Of a stretch of DNA of 43,434 bases, positions 13,536 through 22,014 are shown in pieces; positions within the stretch are counted from its first letter, which is position 1; the number at the start of each line of letters is the position of its first letter. The stretch spans positions 1 through 43,434 of the forward strand of contig JAOZVV010000106.1 in the NCBI GenBank assembly GCA_025869365.1, read 5' to 3'. Source of the stretch: Pseudonocardia sp. GTDB lineage: Bacteria; Actinomycetota; Actinomycetes; Mycobacteriales; Pseudonocardiaceae. The position numbers were made by a program, and so were the translations under genes. The notes under the pieces are model-generated. The model did no database searches and was not told where the DNA came from. It worked only from the letters and a program-made list of their open reading frames with translations.

Positions 13536-14620
13536 ACTTCATCTACTACCCCGTGTCCTTCATCATGTGGGTCTGGCACAAGGCGTTCGGGTACGTCTTC
13601 GGCGAGTCGACGTTCATCGCCTGGGCGCTGTCGGTCGTGTTCCTCGTCTTCACACTGCGGCTGATCCTCTACAAGCCGTTCGTCGGCCAGGTCCGCTCGA
13701 TGCGCAAGATGCAGACGATGGCCCCGGAGATGCAGAAGCTCCGGAAGAAGTACGCCAACGACAAGCAGAAGCTCGCCGCCGAGATGCAGAAGCTGCAGTC
13801 CGAGAACGGCGCGAACCCGCTGGCCGGCTGCCTCCCGGTACTGGTGCAGGTCCCGGTGTTCATCGGCCTGTTCCACGTGCTGCGGGAGTTCAAGCCCGGC
13901 AAGACCGAGAACTACTTCTTCGGCGAGGCAGAGGTCCGGTCCTTCATCGACTCGGACCTGTTCGGCGCCAAGCTGGGCGCCACCCTGATCCAGTGGAACG
14001 ACCAGTCCCCCGGACTGGAGGACCTGGGTGGCGGGAGCATCACCGCACAGATCATCGTGATGGTCCCGCTGATGATCATGGCTGGCATCTTCACGCACAT
14101 CACGGCCCGGCACTCGGTGGCCCGGCAGGCGGAGAACCAGGCCGCCGCACCGCAGGCCGCGATCATGAACAAGCTGATGCTCTACGTGTTCCCGATCGGC
14201 GTCGTCGTCGGTGCCCCGTTCCTGCCGCTGGCGATCCTGTTCTACTGGGTGTCGAACAACCTGTGGACCCTGGGCCAGCAGTACCTCGTCTACAAGCGCA
14301 TCGATGCCGAGGAGTCGGAGAAGCGCGAGCAGGCGATCGCGTCCCGCAACTCCCTCGCCCCGAAGCCGGGCCAGAAGCCACAGGTCGGCCAGAAGCCCCA
14401 GACCGGGCTCGTCGCGGACGACGCCGGGACCACGTCCAACGGCGACGCGCCGAGCACCGGGGACGCGTCGGCCAACGGGTCCGGCAACGGGTCCGCTCCG
14501 GCGAAGAAGCCCGGTGCCAAGCCGGTGAGCGCCAAACGACCGGGCGGTGGCCAGGGCAACCGCTCCGGAGGCGGCTCCCGGCCGCAGGCCGCACGGAACA
14601 AGGGACGCAAGCGACGCTGA
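13529..14620 (+). CDS. yidC: Membrane protein insertase YidC
   Basis: The 363-aa Oxa1/YidC/Alb3 insertase puts proteins into the cytoplasmic membrane, with or without Sec. It begins [20 protein letters not shown] with no large periplasmic domain, as in Gram-positives. The cytoplasmic hairpin [18 protein letters not shown], the hydrophobic segments around [20 protein letters not shown] and the C-terminal [17 protein letters not shown] segment are all present. A long basic tail ending in NKGRKRR could bind ribosomes. GTG at 13529 has GAGGAG upstream and overlaps the end of yidD. Confidence 0.97.
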   Translation: MLNFIYYPVSFIMWVWHKAFGYVFGESTFIAWALSVVFLVFTLRLILYKPFVGQVRSMRKMQTMAPEMQKLRKKYANDKQKLAAEMQKLQSENGANPLAGCLPVLVQVPVFIGLFHVLREFKPGKTENYFFGEAEVRSFIDSDLFGAKLGATLIQWNDQSPGLEDLGGGSITAQIIVMVPLMIMAGIFTHITARHSVARQAENQAAAPQAAIMNKLMLYVFPIGVVVGAPFLPLAILFYWVSNNLWTLGQQYLVYKRIDAEESEKREQAIASRNSLAPKPGQKPQVGQKPQTGLVADDAGTTSNGDAPSTGDASANGSGNGSAPAKKPGAKPVSAKRPGGGQGNRSGGGSRPQAARNKGRKRR

Positions 14621-14773
14621 CCGGCTGTCGGCCACATCGTCCGAGGGCACCCGGGCGACGCGGCGGACGCAGCACCACGAACCTGAAGGAGTCCGCCTCG
14701 TGCGGGCTTCACGGCGGGCGGATCGGGACCCCGGTCCCGCCGCCCACCGGAACACCTCGAAGGGAGAACCACC

Positions 14774-15307
14774 GTGCCGAAGACGGCAGAGGAGGGCTCG
14801 GCGCCCACCGCCACGCCCAAGGCGGACACGCCGACGTCGGGTGAGGACCAGCTGATCCGCGAGGGGGACATCGCGGGCGACTACCTCGAGCGACTGCTGG
14901 ACATCCTGGACTTCGACGGGGACATCGACCTCGACGTCGAGGCCGGACGGGCGATCGTCAGCATCGACGGCGGGGAGGACCTGGAGAAGCTCGTCGGCGA
15001 CCGGGGCAATGTCCTGGAGTCGCTGCAGGAGCTCACCCGGCTCGCGGTGCAGCAGACGTCGGGGAACCGCAGTCGGCTGATGCTGGACATCGCCGGCTGG
15101 CGGCAGCGTCGGCGGGACGAGCTGACCGAGATCGGTACGCGCACGGCGAAGGACGTCCTCGAGACGGGCGAGCCGGCCCGGCTGCGCCCGATGACGCCGT
15201 TCGAGCGGAAGGTCGTGCACGACGCGGTCGCCGCCGTGAAGGGCGTCTTCAGCGAGAGCGAGGGCGAGGAGCCGCGCCGGCAGGTCGTCGTCTCCCGGAC
15301 GAAGTGA
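14774..15307 (+). CDS. jag: KH-R3H RNA-binding protein Jag
   Basis: The 177-aa protein belongs to the Jag/SpoIIIJ-associated family of RNA-binding proteins. A disordered acidic start (about residues 1-30) is followed by a KH domain containing [22 protein letters not shown] and the [18 protein letters not shown] segment, then an R3H domain with [18 protein letters not shown]. Start at GTG 14774 with GGGAG eight bases before. It follows yidC after 153 bp, and a strong hairpin terminator lies 30 bp past its stop. Confidence 0.93.
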   Translation: MPKTAEEGSAPTATPKADTPTSGEDQLIREGDIAGDYLERLLDILDFDGDIDLDVEAGRAIVSIDGGEDLEKLVGDRGNVLESLQELTRLAVQQTSGNRSRLMLDIAGWRQRRRDELTEIGTRTAKDVLETGEPARLRPMTPFERKVVHDAVAAVKGVFSESEGEEPRRQVVVSRTK

Positions 15308-15336
15308 GCGGTACCGGACGAGTCGATCCGGTCGTG

Positions 15337-15368
15337 GCGCCCTCCGGTCCCCCCGGGACGGAGGGCGC
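15337..15368 (+). terminator. Terminator-like hairpin after jag
   Basis: GCGCCCTCC (15337-15345) pairs with GGAGGGCGC (15360-15368), and inside it GTCCC (15347-15351) pairs with GGGAC (15355-15359), with one bulged G and a CCC loop. It closes the rpmH-to-jag unit before rsmG. No U-tract follows, which is common in high-GC genomes. Confidence 0.7.
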
Positions 15369-15427
15369 TCCGCTGTCCCGTCCCGGCCGTGGGCCGGAGG
15401 AGGAGGGGCCGGAGGAGGAGAAGGAGG

Positions 15428-15443
15428 TGTTTCACGTGGAACA
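15428..15443. promoter_or_regulatory. parS: parS site 1, centred on the rsmG start codon
   Basis: TGTTTCACGTGGAACA differs at one position from the ParB-binding consensus TGTTTCACGTGAAACA. Its symmetry centre falls directly before the GTG at 15436-15438 that I take as the rsmG start. Confidence 0.85.
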
Positions 15444-16116
15444 TCCGCCACCGGTGGCGGCCGAGGTCTTCGGTGACCGGCTCGATGCCGCCATCCGCTA
15501 CGTGAGGTACCTCGCGACCTCCGGGGTGGAACGGGGCCTGATCGGTCCCCGAGAGACACCCCGGTTGTGGGAGCGGCACGTGCTGAACTGTGCCGTCGTC
15601 GCGGAACTGATGCCGGACGGCGCGAACGTGGTCGATATCGGCTCGGGAGCGGGCCTGCCCGGGATACCGTTGGCGCTCGCCCGCCCCGATCTTCGGATCG
15701 TGCTCGTGGAGCCGCTCGCCCGCAGGGTCGAGTGGCTCGACGAGGTCATCGCGGATCTGGGCCTGTCGCTCACCGTCGAGCGGGGCCGGGCGGAGGAGAA
15801 TGCGATCAGGCGTCGGTGGGAAGGAGCGGATGTGGTCACCGCTCGTGCTGTCGCGCCGTTGCACCGCCTCGCCGGTTGGGCGCTGCCGCTGCTGCGTCAG
15901 AACGGCACGATGCTCGCCGTCAAAGGGGCGTCGGCCCCGGACGAGATCGCCCGGGACGGTGCGGCCGTCCGCACGCTCGGCGGCGGCGAGCCGCGGATCC
16001 TGCACTGCGGGGTGGGCGTGGTCGATCCCCCGAGCACCGTGATCGCCGTCGACCGGGAGTCCCGGCCGGGCGGGCGGGCGGGTCGCCGGGACCGGAAGAA
16101 GGGACAGCGGCCATGA
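15436..16116 (+). CDS. rsmG: 16S rRNA (guanine-N7) methyltransferase RsmG
   Basis: The 226-aa SAM-dependent enzyme methylates a guanine in the 530 loop of 16S rRNA; loss of the family gives low-level streptomycin resistance. The SAM-binding motif is [21 protein letters not shown], preceded by [14 protein letters not shown]. The GTG at 15436 has a perfect AAGGAGG at 15421-15427, eight bases upstream. A longer frame from 15304 would start before the jag terminator and adds 44 low-complexity residues, so I reject it. The stop overlaps the parA start (ATGA). Confidence 0.93.
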   Translation: MEHPPPVAAEVFGDRLDAAIRYVRYLATSGVERGLIGPRETPRLWERHVLNCAVVAELMPDGANVVDIGSGAGLPGIPLALARPDLRIVLVEPLARRVEWLDEVIADLGLSLTVERGRAEENAIRRRWEGADVVTARAVAPLHRLAGWALPLLRQNGTMLAVKGASAPDEIARDGAAVRTLGGGEPRILHCGVGVVDPPSTVIAVDRESRPGGRAGRRDRKKGQRP

Positions 16117-17060
16117 CCGCTGTTCCACGTGAAACACGTGAGAATCCACAGGAAGGTCCCCACGTGAGCATCGGCTGGACCCCCATCGCGGAGGAGGCGG
16201 AACGCGCGGCGCGCGTCCTGCATCCGGACCGGCACTCGATGCCGAAGCCCGCGCACCGGCGTGTCCTCACCGTCGCCAACCAGAAGGGTGGCGTCGGCAA
16301 GACGACGAGCACGGTCAACATCGCAGCGGCCCTCGCCCTGCACGGCATCCGGGTCCTGGTGATCGACCTGGACCCGCAGGGCAACGCCAGCACCGCGCTC
16401 GGCGTCGAACACCGGGCCGGGACCCCGTCGATCTACGAGGCGTTGCTCGGTGAGATCAGCCTGAGCGAGGCGGCGGCGCGGAGCACGGCGTCGGAGAACC
16501 TGCTGTGCGTCCCCGCGACGATCGACCTGGCCGGGGCCGAGATCGAGCTCGTGAGCATGGTGGCGCGCGAGTCCCGGCTCAAGCAGGCGCTCTCGGACGA
16601 GGTGCTCGACGAGCTGGACGTGGACTACGTCCTGATCGACTGCCCGCCCTCGCTCGGCCTGCTGACGGTCAACGCGCTCGTCGCGGCCGCCGAGGTGCTG
16701 ATCCCGATCCAGTGCGAGTACTACGCGCTGGAGGGGCTCGGCCAGCTGTTGAGCAACATCGATCTCGTCCGCTCGCACCTCAACACCGCGCTGCACGTCT
16801 CCACCATCCTGTTGACCATGTACGACGGACGGACGAAGCTCGCCGATCAGGTGACGTCCGAGGTCAGGCAGCACTTCGGGGGGACCGTGCTGCGTACGGT
16901 GATCCCACGCAGCGTCAAGGTCTCCGAGGCGCCGGGATACAGCCAGACCGTGCTCGCCTACGACCCCGGATCGCGGGGTGCGATGAGCTACGTCGACGCC
17001 GCCCGGGAGATCTCCGCGTACGGCGCCGAGATGGGTACGCACGAGACGAACGGGCGGTAG
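16113..17060 (+). CDS. parA: Chromosome partitioning ATPase ParA
   Basis: The 315-aa deviant Walker-A ATPase drives segregation of the ParB-bound origin. KGGVGKTT (residues 58-65), [13 protein letters not shown] and [15 protein letters not shown] are clear, and [17 protein letters not shown] is typical of the family. The ATG at 16113 overlaps the rsmG stop. Its first codons, [11 protein letters not shown], are written by a parS site, as in the mycobacterial orthologue, whose N-terminus contains a similar SRET stretch. An in-frame GTG at 16164 with GGAAGG seven bases before it is a good alternative start giving 298 aa. ParB follows after 2 bp. Confidence 0.95.
   Translation: MTAVPRETRENPQEGPHVSIGWTPIAEEAERAARVLHPDRHSMPKPAHRRVLTVANQKGGVGKTTSTVNIAAALALHGIRVLVIDLDPQGNASTALGVEHRAGTPSIYEALLGEISLSEAAARSTASENLLCVPATIDLAGAEIELVSMVARESRLKQALSDEVLDELDVDYVLIDCPPSLGLLTVNALVAAAEVLIPIQCEYYALEGLGQLLSNIDLVRSHLNTALHVSTILLTMYDGRTKLADQVTSEVRQHFGGTVLRTVIPRSVKVSEAPGYSQTVLAYDPGSRGAMSYVDAAREISAYGAEMGTHETNGR
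16121..16136. promoter_or_regulatory. parS: parS site 2, in the first codons of parA
   Basis: TGTTCCACGTGAAACA differs at one position from the 16-bp ParB consensus palindrome. It encodes residues 4-8 of the longer ParA form, or would be just upstream if the 16164 start is used. Confidence 0.85.
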
Positions 17061-17062
17061 CG

Positions 17063-18046
17063 ATGATGGCCGAGCGCAAGGGTGGGCTGGGCCGCGGCCT
17101 GGCCGCCCTGATCCCGACGGGTCCCCCGCCCGGCTCCCCCGATGAGGCTCCGCGCTCGTCCCCGCCGCCGGCGGACGTGCCCGAGCGCTGGAGCCGGCCG
17201 CTCGCCTCGGTCCCGGACGACGTCCCGGTGGGCGGCTCCGGCTACGCGGCGATCTACCGCGAGATCCCCGTCGAGGCGATCCGGCCGAACGCCAAGCAGC
17301 CCCGGACCCAGTTCGACGACGAGCACCTCGCCGAGCTCGAGCACTCCATCCGCGAGTTCGGGCTGCTGCAGCCGGTGGTCGTCCGGGAGACCGGGCCCGG
17401 CAGCTTCGAGCTCGTCATGGGCGAGCGGCGCTGGCGGGCGGCGCGGCGGGCGGGGCTGGAGGTCCTGCCGGCGATCGTGCGGCAGACCGGCAACGACGCG
17501 ATGCTCCGGGACGCCCTCCTGGAGAACATCCACCGCGTCCAGCTCAACCCGCTGGAGGAGGCGGCCGCCTACGAGCAGCTGCTGCAGGAGTTCGGGGTGA
17601 CGCACACGGAGCTGGCGGACCGCATCGGCCGGAGCCGGCCCGTCGTCACCAACATGATCCGGCTCCTCAAGCTGCCGGTGCCGGTCCAGCGGCGCGTGGC
17701 CGCCGGGGTCCTGTCCGCAGGACACGCCCGGGCGCTTCTCGGGCTCGACGAGGCCGAGAAGCAGGAGGAGCTCGCCGCCCGGATCGTCGCCGAAGGCATG
17801 TCCGTGCGGGCGACCGAGGAGGCCGTCGTGGTGGCGCGCGGGGAGCGGGCGGCGCCCGTCCGCAAGGCGCGCCGGGCCCCGATCCACGCCCCCGGCGCCG
17901 AGCGGCTGGCGGAGAGCCTCTCGGACCGGTTCGACACCAAGGTCAAGGTCGAGCTGGGTCAGCGCAAGGGCCGCATCGTGGTCGAGTTCGGGTCCGTCGA
18001 GGACCTGGAGCGGATCGCCGGGATGATGGGCCGCGCCGGAGGCTGA
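17063..18046 (+). CDS. parB: Chromosome partitioning protein ParB
   Basis: The 327-aa CTP-dependent clamp loads at parS and spreads along origin-proximal DNA. The N-terminal [13 protein letters not shown] is the ParA-contact segment. The CTP-binding region has [12 protein letters not shown] (120-131) and [14 protein letters not shown] (154-167). The helix-turn-helix lies at about 177-202 ([20 protein letters not shown]), and a C-terminal dimerisation segment ends in [11 protein letters not shown]. The tandem ATGs at 17063 and 17066 are alternative starts. It is the last gene of the rsmG-parA-parB operon. Confidence 0.96.
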   Translation: MMAERKGGLGRGLAALIPTGPPPGSPDEAPRSSPPPADVPERWSRPLASVPDDVPVGGSGYAAIYREIPVEAIRPNAKQPRTQFDDEHLAELEHSIREFGLLQPVVVRETGPGSFELVMGERRWRAARRAGLEVLPAIVRQTGNDAMLRDALLENIHRVQLNPLEEAAAYEQLLQEFGVTHTELADRIGRSRPVVTNMIRLLKLPVPVQRRVAAGVLSAGHARALLGLDEAEKQEELAARIVAEGMSVRATEEAVVVARGERAAPVRKARRAPIHAPGAERLAESLSDRFDTKVKVELGQRKGRIVVEFGSVEDLERIAGMMGRAGG

Positions 18047-18089
18047 CCGCGCCGGCGGGCCCCTGTAACTGCTGGGTGGCCGAGTGGGG

Positions 18090-18317
18090 CCCCTTTGCTC
18101 TGCGCACACCGGCGCACCACTGCCCCGTGGCACGCGGAGCGCAGCCCTTGATCACGGCCTGCGGTACATACCGGCCACATTCGGCCGGGATGTACCGCAG
18201 CTGCCGATCATGCCCGAGATCGCGGTGTACTCCCCGCTGGCCGGTGCGCGGGTGTGCGCAGAGCAAGTGATCCAAGGCGAGGGGCGAGGCGGTGCGTGGG
18301 TGTGCGCAGAGCAAAGG
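18090..18317. repeat. Three-copy repeat flanking a hairpin in the parB-ddl junction
   Basis: The gene-free stretch 18047-18370 carries a 25-28-bp element with the core GGTGTGCGCAGAGCAA. It is inverted at about 18091-18117 and direct at 18244-18266 and 18291-18317. The flank GGTGCG before the core is also shared. The inverted and direct copies bracket the hairpin at 18159-18200. The copies differ from one another at only one to three positions. Such an arrangement suggests a mobile or amplified intergenic element; no open frame is present. Confidence 0.7.
18159..18200. terminator. Long hairpin between convergent parB and ddl
   Basis: CTGCGGTACAT (18159-18169) pairs with ATGTACCGCAG (18190-18200), and after one A/G mismatch CCGGCC (18171-18176) pairs with GGCCGG (18183-18188), leaving a 6-nt loop. 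It could serve as a bidirectional terminator for the convergent genes, or form part of the repeat element around it. Confidence 0.6.
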
Positions 18318-18353
18318 ATCCCGGCTGCTCGCCTCGGCCCGCGCCCGGGGCGG

Positions 18354-18369
18354 TGTTTCACGTGAAACA
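18354..18369. promoter_or_regulatory. parS: parS site 3, perfect consensus
   Basis: TGTTTCACGTGAAACA is an exact 16-bp parS and is symmetric for one more base on each side. It ends one base before the ddl stop codon at 18371-18373. Confidence 0.93.
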
Positions 18370-18370
18370 C

Positions 18371-19321
18371 CTACCCCCGTTCCACCGCCCGCTCGACGAG
18401 TGCGGCGAAGAGCTCACCCAGATCCATCCCGGCGGTCGTGACCGCGGTCGGCAGGAGCGAGGTGTCCGTCAACCCCGGGGACACGTTCACCTCCAGGATC
18501 TGCACGCGTCCCTCGGCGTCCACGACGGCGTCCATGCGGGAGAGGTCGCGCAGCCCCAGGAGGCGGTGGGTCTGCAGCGCGGTCTCCTGCAGGAGGGTCA
18601 GGGTCTCCTCGGGGAGCCGGGCCGGGCAGTGGAAGGTCGCGGCCCCCTGGGTGTAGCGGGCGGTGTAGTCGTATACGCCGCCGGGGACGTCGACCTCGAC
18701 CGGCGGCAGCGCGCGCGGGCCGGCCGGCCCGTCGTCGACGACGGACACGGCCACTTCGGTCCCGCCGCCGCCGCGCTCGGCGCGCACCGTGTCGGGGTTG
18801 GCGCGGCCGCTCACCATGGCGCCGGGCACGCCCGCCGAAGCCCGGACGACCCGGGCGCCGAGTGCCGAGCCGCCCTGGTCCGGCTTCACCATCAGCGGTA
18901 GGCCGAGCCGCTCGACCATCGCGTCGAGCATCGCCTGTGCGCCGAGCTCCCGGAACGTCGTGTGCGGGAGTGCCACCCAGTCCGGGGTGCTCAGGCCGGC
19001 GCGGGCGAACTCCGCCTTCGCCGTCGGCTTGTCCCACGCGCGGCGGGAGGCTCGAGCGGAGGTGCCGACGAACGGGATGTCGAGGAGTTCGAGCACCGCC
19101 TGGATCGAGCCGTTCTCGCCCTCTCCCCCGTGCAGCGCGACGACGGCGGCGTCCGGACGGTCCGTGCGGAGCCGCTCGATCAACGACGCGTCCGCGTCCC
19201 ACTCACGCACGTCGAGCCCGGCGCCGCGGAGCGCGCCCGCGAGCCTGCGGCCCGATCGGAGGGACACCTCGCGCTCGTGGGAGAGCCCACCTGCCAACAC
19301 TGCCACGGTTCGATCGGTCAC
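18371..19321 (-). CDS. ddl: D-alanine--D-alanine ligase family ATP-grasp enzyme
   Basis: The 316-aa protein carries the Ddl signatures: GGLSHEREVSLRSG near the start, HGGEGENGSIQAVLELLDIPFVGT, the ATP-grasp lysine region LMVKPDQGGSALGARVV, and the metal/product site EVNVSPGLTDTSLLP. Ddl joins two D-alanines for peptidoglycan precursors. I chose the GTG at 19319-19321, which has GGAG nine bases upstream. A longer frame to 19405 runs through a parS site and adds unconserved residues. Actinobacteria often hold another ddl elsewhere, so this may be a paralogue with a somewhat different substrate range. Confidence 0.88.
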   Translation of the reverse strand: MTDRTVAVLAGGLSHEREVSLRSGRRLAGALRGAGLDVREWDADASLIERLRTDRPDAAVVALHGGEGENGSIQAVLELLDIPFVGTSARASRRAWDKPTAKAEFARAGLSTPDWVALPHTTFRELGAQAMLDAMVERLGLPLMVKPDQGGSALGARVVRASAGVPGAMVSGRANPDTVRAERGGGGTEVAVSVVDDGPAGPRALPPVEVDVPGGVYDYTARYTQGAATFHCPARLPEETLTLLQETALQTHRLLGLRDLSRMDAVVDAEGRVQILEVNVSPGLTDTSLLPTAVTTAGMDLGELFAALVERAVERG

Positions 19322-19375
19322 CCGGGCATTCTCCGCTACGCCCCGGTGACCGGGCGAGGCGGTCGAGGGCGCCGA

Positions 19376-19391
19376 TGTTCCACGTGAAACA
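19376..19391. promoter_or_regulatory. parS: parS site 4
   Basis: TGTTCCACGTGAAACA has one mismatch to consensus and lies 55 bp upstream of ddl, in the gap between ddl and the aminotransferase gene. Confidence 0.85.
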
Positions 19392-19407
19392 CGCGAGCCG
19401 GACACGG

Positions 19408-19423
19408 TGTTTCACGTGAAACC
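19408..19423. promoter_or_regulatory. parS: parS site 5
   Basis: TGTTTCACGTGAAACC has one mismatch, at its last base. Its centre is 32 bp, about three helical turns, from that of site 4, so both face the same side of the DNA. Confidence 0.85.
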
Positions 19424-19570
19424 GCCGGCGTCGGCACGACACGTCGGCTGCGTGGCGGGCCCGTGCCGTTCCCGGCCGGGCGGTGCGGGAACCGGGGACG
19501 GCGGGCCCTCGGAACGCCGTGGGGACGCTCTCAGGGCCCGCCGGGCCGGGTCAGGAAGGACCGGTGGGGA

Positions 19571-20926
19571 TCAGGCGGTGTCCGGGGACGGTGCCTGCGG
19601 ACCGCCCTGCAACGCCGGACTGTCCGCCCTGCCCCGTATCCCGAACGTCGTCATGACGTCCAGCTCCGCCTCGAGGACGCCGGCCAGCCGCCGAACGCCC
19701 TCGGTGATCCGTTCCGGCGTCGGGTAGCAGTAGGACAGCCGCAGCTGCCGGCTGCCCAGCCCGTCCGCGTAGAAGCCGGTGCCGGACGCGTACGCCACGC
19801 GGGCGGTGACGGCGCGTGGCAGCATCGCCTTGCTGTCCACGCCCTCGGGCACGGTGAGCCAGACGTAGAAGCCGCCGTCCGGGACCGTCCAGCTGCAGCC
19901 TTCGGGGAGGTGGGTCTCGAGCGCACTGATCATCGCGTCCCTGCGCTCGCGGTACGCCTCGGTGAAGGTCTTGATCTGGGCGCGCCAGTCGTGGTTCTCG
20001 AGGTACCGGGACACCAGCATCTGCGTGAAGCTCGGCGGGCACAGCGTCGCCGACTCCGCGGCGAGCACGAGACGGTCCCGCACGGCCGGCGGCACGAGCG
20101 CCCAGCCGACCCGCAGGCCCGACGCGAACGTCTTGGAGAACGAGCCGAGGTAGACGACGTCTCGATCCAGCGAGCGCAGCGCCGGGTAGACCTTCCCCGT
20201 GAAGCCGAGCAGCCCGTAAGGGTTGTCCTCGACGACGCCCACGCCGTACTCGGCGCAGAGATCGAGCACCCGCTGCCGGCGCTCGACAGCCATCGTCACG
20301 CCGGCCGGGTTGTGGAAGTTGGGGATCGTGTAGAGGAACTTCGGTGTGACCCCTCGGGCGGCGAGGCTGCGCAGCGCCTCCTCCAGGAGCTCCGGCACCA
20401 GCCCGTGGTCGTCCATCGCCACGTGGACCACCCGGGCCTGGTAGGCGGCGAAGCTGCCCAGCGCGCCGACGTAGGACGGGCCCTCGGCGAGGATCACGTC
20501 GTCCGGGTCGCAGAAGATCCGCGTGATGAGATCCAGTGCCATCTGGGACCCGACGGTGACGACGACGTCGTTCGGGTCCGCCTCGATCCCCTCCTCGCGC
20601 ATCACCTCGCAGATCTGCTCGCGCAACCGCGGGACACCCTGCGCGGAGCCGTACTGCAACGCCACCTGGCCGTCCCGCGCCACCAGATCGGCGACCTCGA
20701 CGGACAGGGACTCCAGCGGGAGGGCCGCCAGGTTGGGCATCCCGCCCGCCAGCGACACGACCTCCGGCCGGCTCGCGACGGCGAACAGGGCCCGGATCTC
20801 GGAGGCGATCATGCCCGAGGTGCGGGTGGCGAACCGCTCCGTGGGAGGTGTGACCGGAGCCGCTGCCGCCGCTGCCGCCGCTGCCGAGACGGGGACGTCG
20901 GGCTGGCGGTACGGCGGGATCGACAC
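19571..20926 (-). CDS. PLP-dependent class-I aminotransferase
   Basis: The 451-aa enzyme is a fold-type I, PLP-dependent aminotransferase of the 2-aminoadipate/MocR-like branch. The catalytic lysine is Lys265 in GSFSKTFASGLRVGW. Other family motifs are SLAGGMPN, YGSAQGVPRLREQI, the cofactor-contact segment YTIPNFHNPAGVTM and VEDNPYG. It lacks the N-terminal winged-helix of MocR regulators and instead starts with an alanine-rich tail written by three tandem copies of GCCGCTGCC (20859-20885). The GTG at 20924-20926 has AGGAGG nine bases upstream; longer frames lack support. The amino acid substrate cannot be told from sequence. Confidence 0.88.
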   Translation of the reverse strand: MSIPPYRQPDVPVSAAAAAAAAAPVTPPTERFATRTSGMIASEIRALFAVASRPEVVSLAGGMPNLAALPLESLSVEVADLVARDGQVALQYGSAQGVPRLREQICEVMREEGIEADPNDVVVTVGSQMALDLITRIFCDPDDVILAEGPSYVGALGSFAAYQARVVHVAMDDHGLVPELLEEALRSLAARGVTPKFLYTIPNFHNPAGVTMAVERRQRVLDLCAEYGVGVVEDNPYGLLGFTGKVYPALRSLDRDVVYLGSFSKTFASGLRVGWALVPPAVRDRLVLAAESATLCPPSFTQMLVSRYLENHDWRAQIKTFTEAYRERRDAMISALETHLPEGCSWTVPDGGFYVWLTVPEGVDSKAMLPRAVTARVAYASGTGFYADGLGSRQLRLSYCYPTPERITEGVRRLAGVLEAELDVMTTFGIRGRADSPALQGGPQAPSPDTA

Positions 20927-21210
20927 GGCGGATCCTCCTGGTCGCAGGGAAGTGGCGCGGTGAAAGAACGGATCGAGTGTAACCGGGACGGGTGGATCTC
21001 CTGCCCTTCGGCGAGCCTGGGCGGCCGGTCGCCTCACACGGGCTGTCGCCGCGCGCTGTATCGATTTATGCTCGGCGCGGCCGGGGGGTTTCCGGTACAG
21101 CTGTAGGTAGCAGCACGGGGGTGCCACGGTGTCGGCGTCGCGGTGCTGGTGTAGCAGTGTCGTCACGACGGTCGCCGGTACTCCAGGGTGGCCTGCCGGA
21201 GGTTGTCCCG
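20927..21210. promoter_or_regulatory. Divergent intergenic region, aminotransferase / GNAT
   Basis: This 284-bp gap between two divergent genes contains a TATGCT -10-like hexamer at about 21067-21072 and the 10-bp palindrome TACAGCTGTA at 21096-21105, both on the GNAT side. Either could be promoter or operator, but neither has a clear partner element. Confidence 0.3.
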
Positions 21211-21888
21211 TTGTCTTGGCACGTCGACTCCCTCAATCTGGACAATCTCGATGATCTGCCCAAGCGGTGTCGTCGCTGCGTCTTCTGGGAGCTCTCCCCT
21301 CACCTGTCCCGGCAGGCGGCGGACTTCGCCTCCACGGAGCTGGAGAAGGAGGCCTGGATCTCGGAGATCCTGCTCGAGTGGGGCTCGTGCGGGAAGGTCG
21401 TCCACATGCAGGGCGTCCCGGCCGGCTACGTCATCTACGCCCCGCCGTCGGCCGTCCCCCGTGCCGAGGAGATGCCGACGGGTCCGGTGAGCGCGGACGC
21501 GGTGCTCCTGACGACGATGCAGATCATGCCGGAGTTCTCCGGCGAGGGGCTCGGCCGGATGCTCGCGCAGGCCGTCGTGAAGGACCTCACCCGTCGTGGG
21601 GTGAAGGCGGTCGAGGCGTTCGGTGACGCCCGCCCCGGCTCCGAGCCGGGCTGCGTGATCCCCGCGGACTTCCTCAGGCGGGTCGGGTTCAAGACCGTCC
21701 GCCCGCACCCGCGCTGGCCGCGGTTGCGGATGGAGCTCCGCTCCGGGATCACATGGAAGGAGGATGTCGAGCACGCGCTCGAGCAACTCCTCGGAACCGT
21801 GACGATCCCGATGCAGGCTGCGGCCCCGGTCGAGCGTCCCGGACCCCGGGTACCTGCCCCCGTGCAGGTCCTGCCAGTGAGCTTCTGA
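21211..21888 (+). CDS. GNAT family N-acetyltransferase
   Basis: The 225-aa protein carries a GNAT acyl-CoA-binding core: TTMQIMPEFSGEGLGRMLAQAVVKDLTRRGVKAVEAFGD, where the usual Q/R-x-x-G-x-G/A loop reads GEGLG. The N-terminus has a CRRC-VFWEL motif with a Cys-x-x-Cys pair, seen in a group of actinobacterial GNAT proteins encoded near parB. The start is probably the TTG at 21211, with GGAGG at 21198-21202; there is no suitable ATG or GTG closer. Upstream in-frame codons look non-coding. The substrate is unknown. The gene converges on cwlM, with a terminator between. Confidence 0.82.
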   Translation: MSWHVDSLNLDNLDDLPKRCRRCVFWELSPHLSRQAADFASTELEKEAWISEILLEWGSCGKVVHMQGVPAGYVIYAPPSAVPRAEEMPTGPVSADAVLLTTMQIMPEFSGEGLGRMLAQAVVKDLTRRGVKAVEAFGDARPGSEPGCVIPADFLRRVGFKTVRPHPRWPRLRMELRSGITWKEDVEHALEQLLGTVTIPMQAAAPVERPGPRVPAPVQVLPVSF

Positions 21889-21937
21889 GGGCGCTCTGAA
21901 CGGGCCGCCCGCGGCCTGGAAGATCCACCCGAGACAC

Positions 21938-21979
21938 CTGAGGGCCGGGAACGGGCTTTTGCCCTTTCCCGGCCCTCAG
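21938..21979. terminator. Bidirectional terminator between GNAT gene and cwlM
   Basis: CTGAGGGCCGGGAA (21938-21951) pairs perfectly with TTCCCGGCCCTCAG (21966-21979). After one mismatch, GGGC pairs with GCCC around a TTTT loop. This is among the strongest hairpins in the window and sits between convergent genes. Confidence 0.88.
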
Positions 21980-22014
21980 ATCGTCCTGGAGACGATGTGG
22001 CCCGGCGCGGTCCC

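Noticed and set aside
15304..15435. A longer start for rsmG, overlapping the jag stop
   Set aside because: It would run through the jag terminator and adds 44 low-complexity residues; the GTG at 15436 has a perfect ribosome site and begins near the conserved part.
16159..16170. CACGTG at the second parA start as another parS
   Set aside because: Only the central 6 bp match; the flanks do not fit the palindrome. The same applies to other CACGTG sites at about 34361, 38625, 41166, 41691 and 42264.
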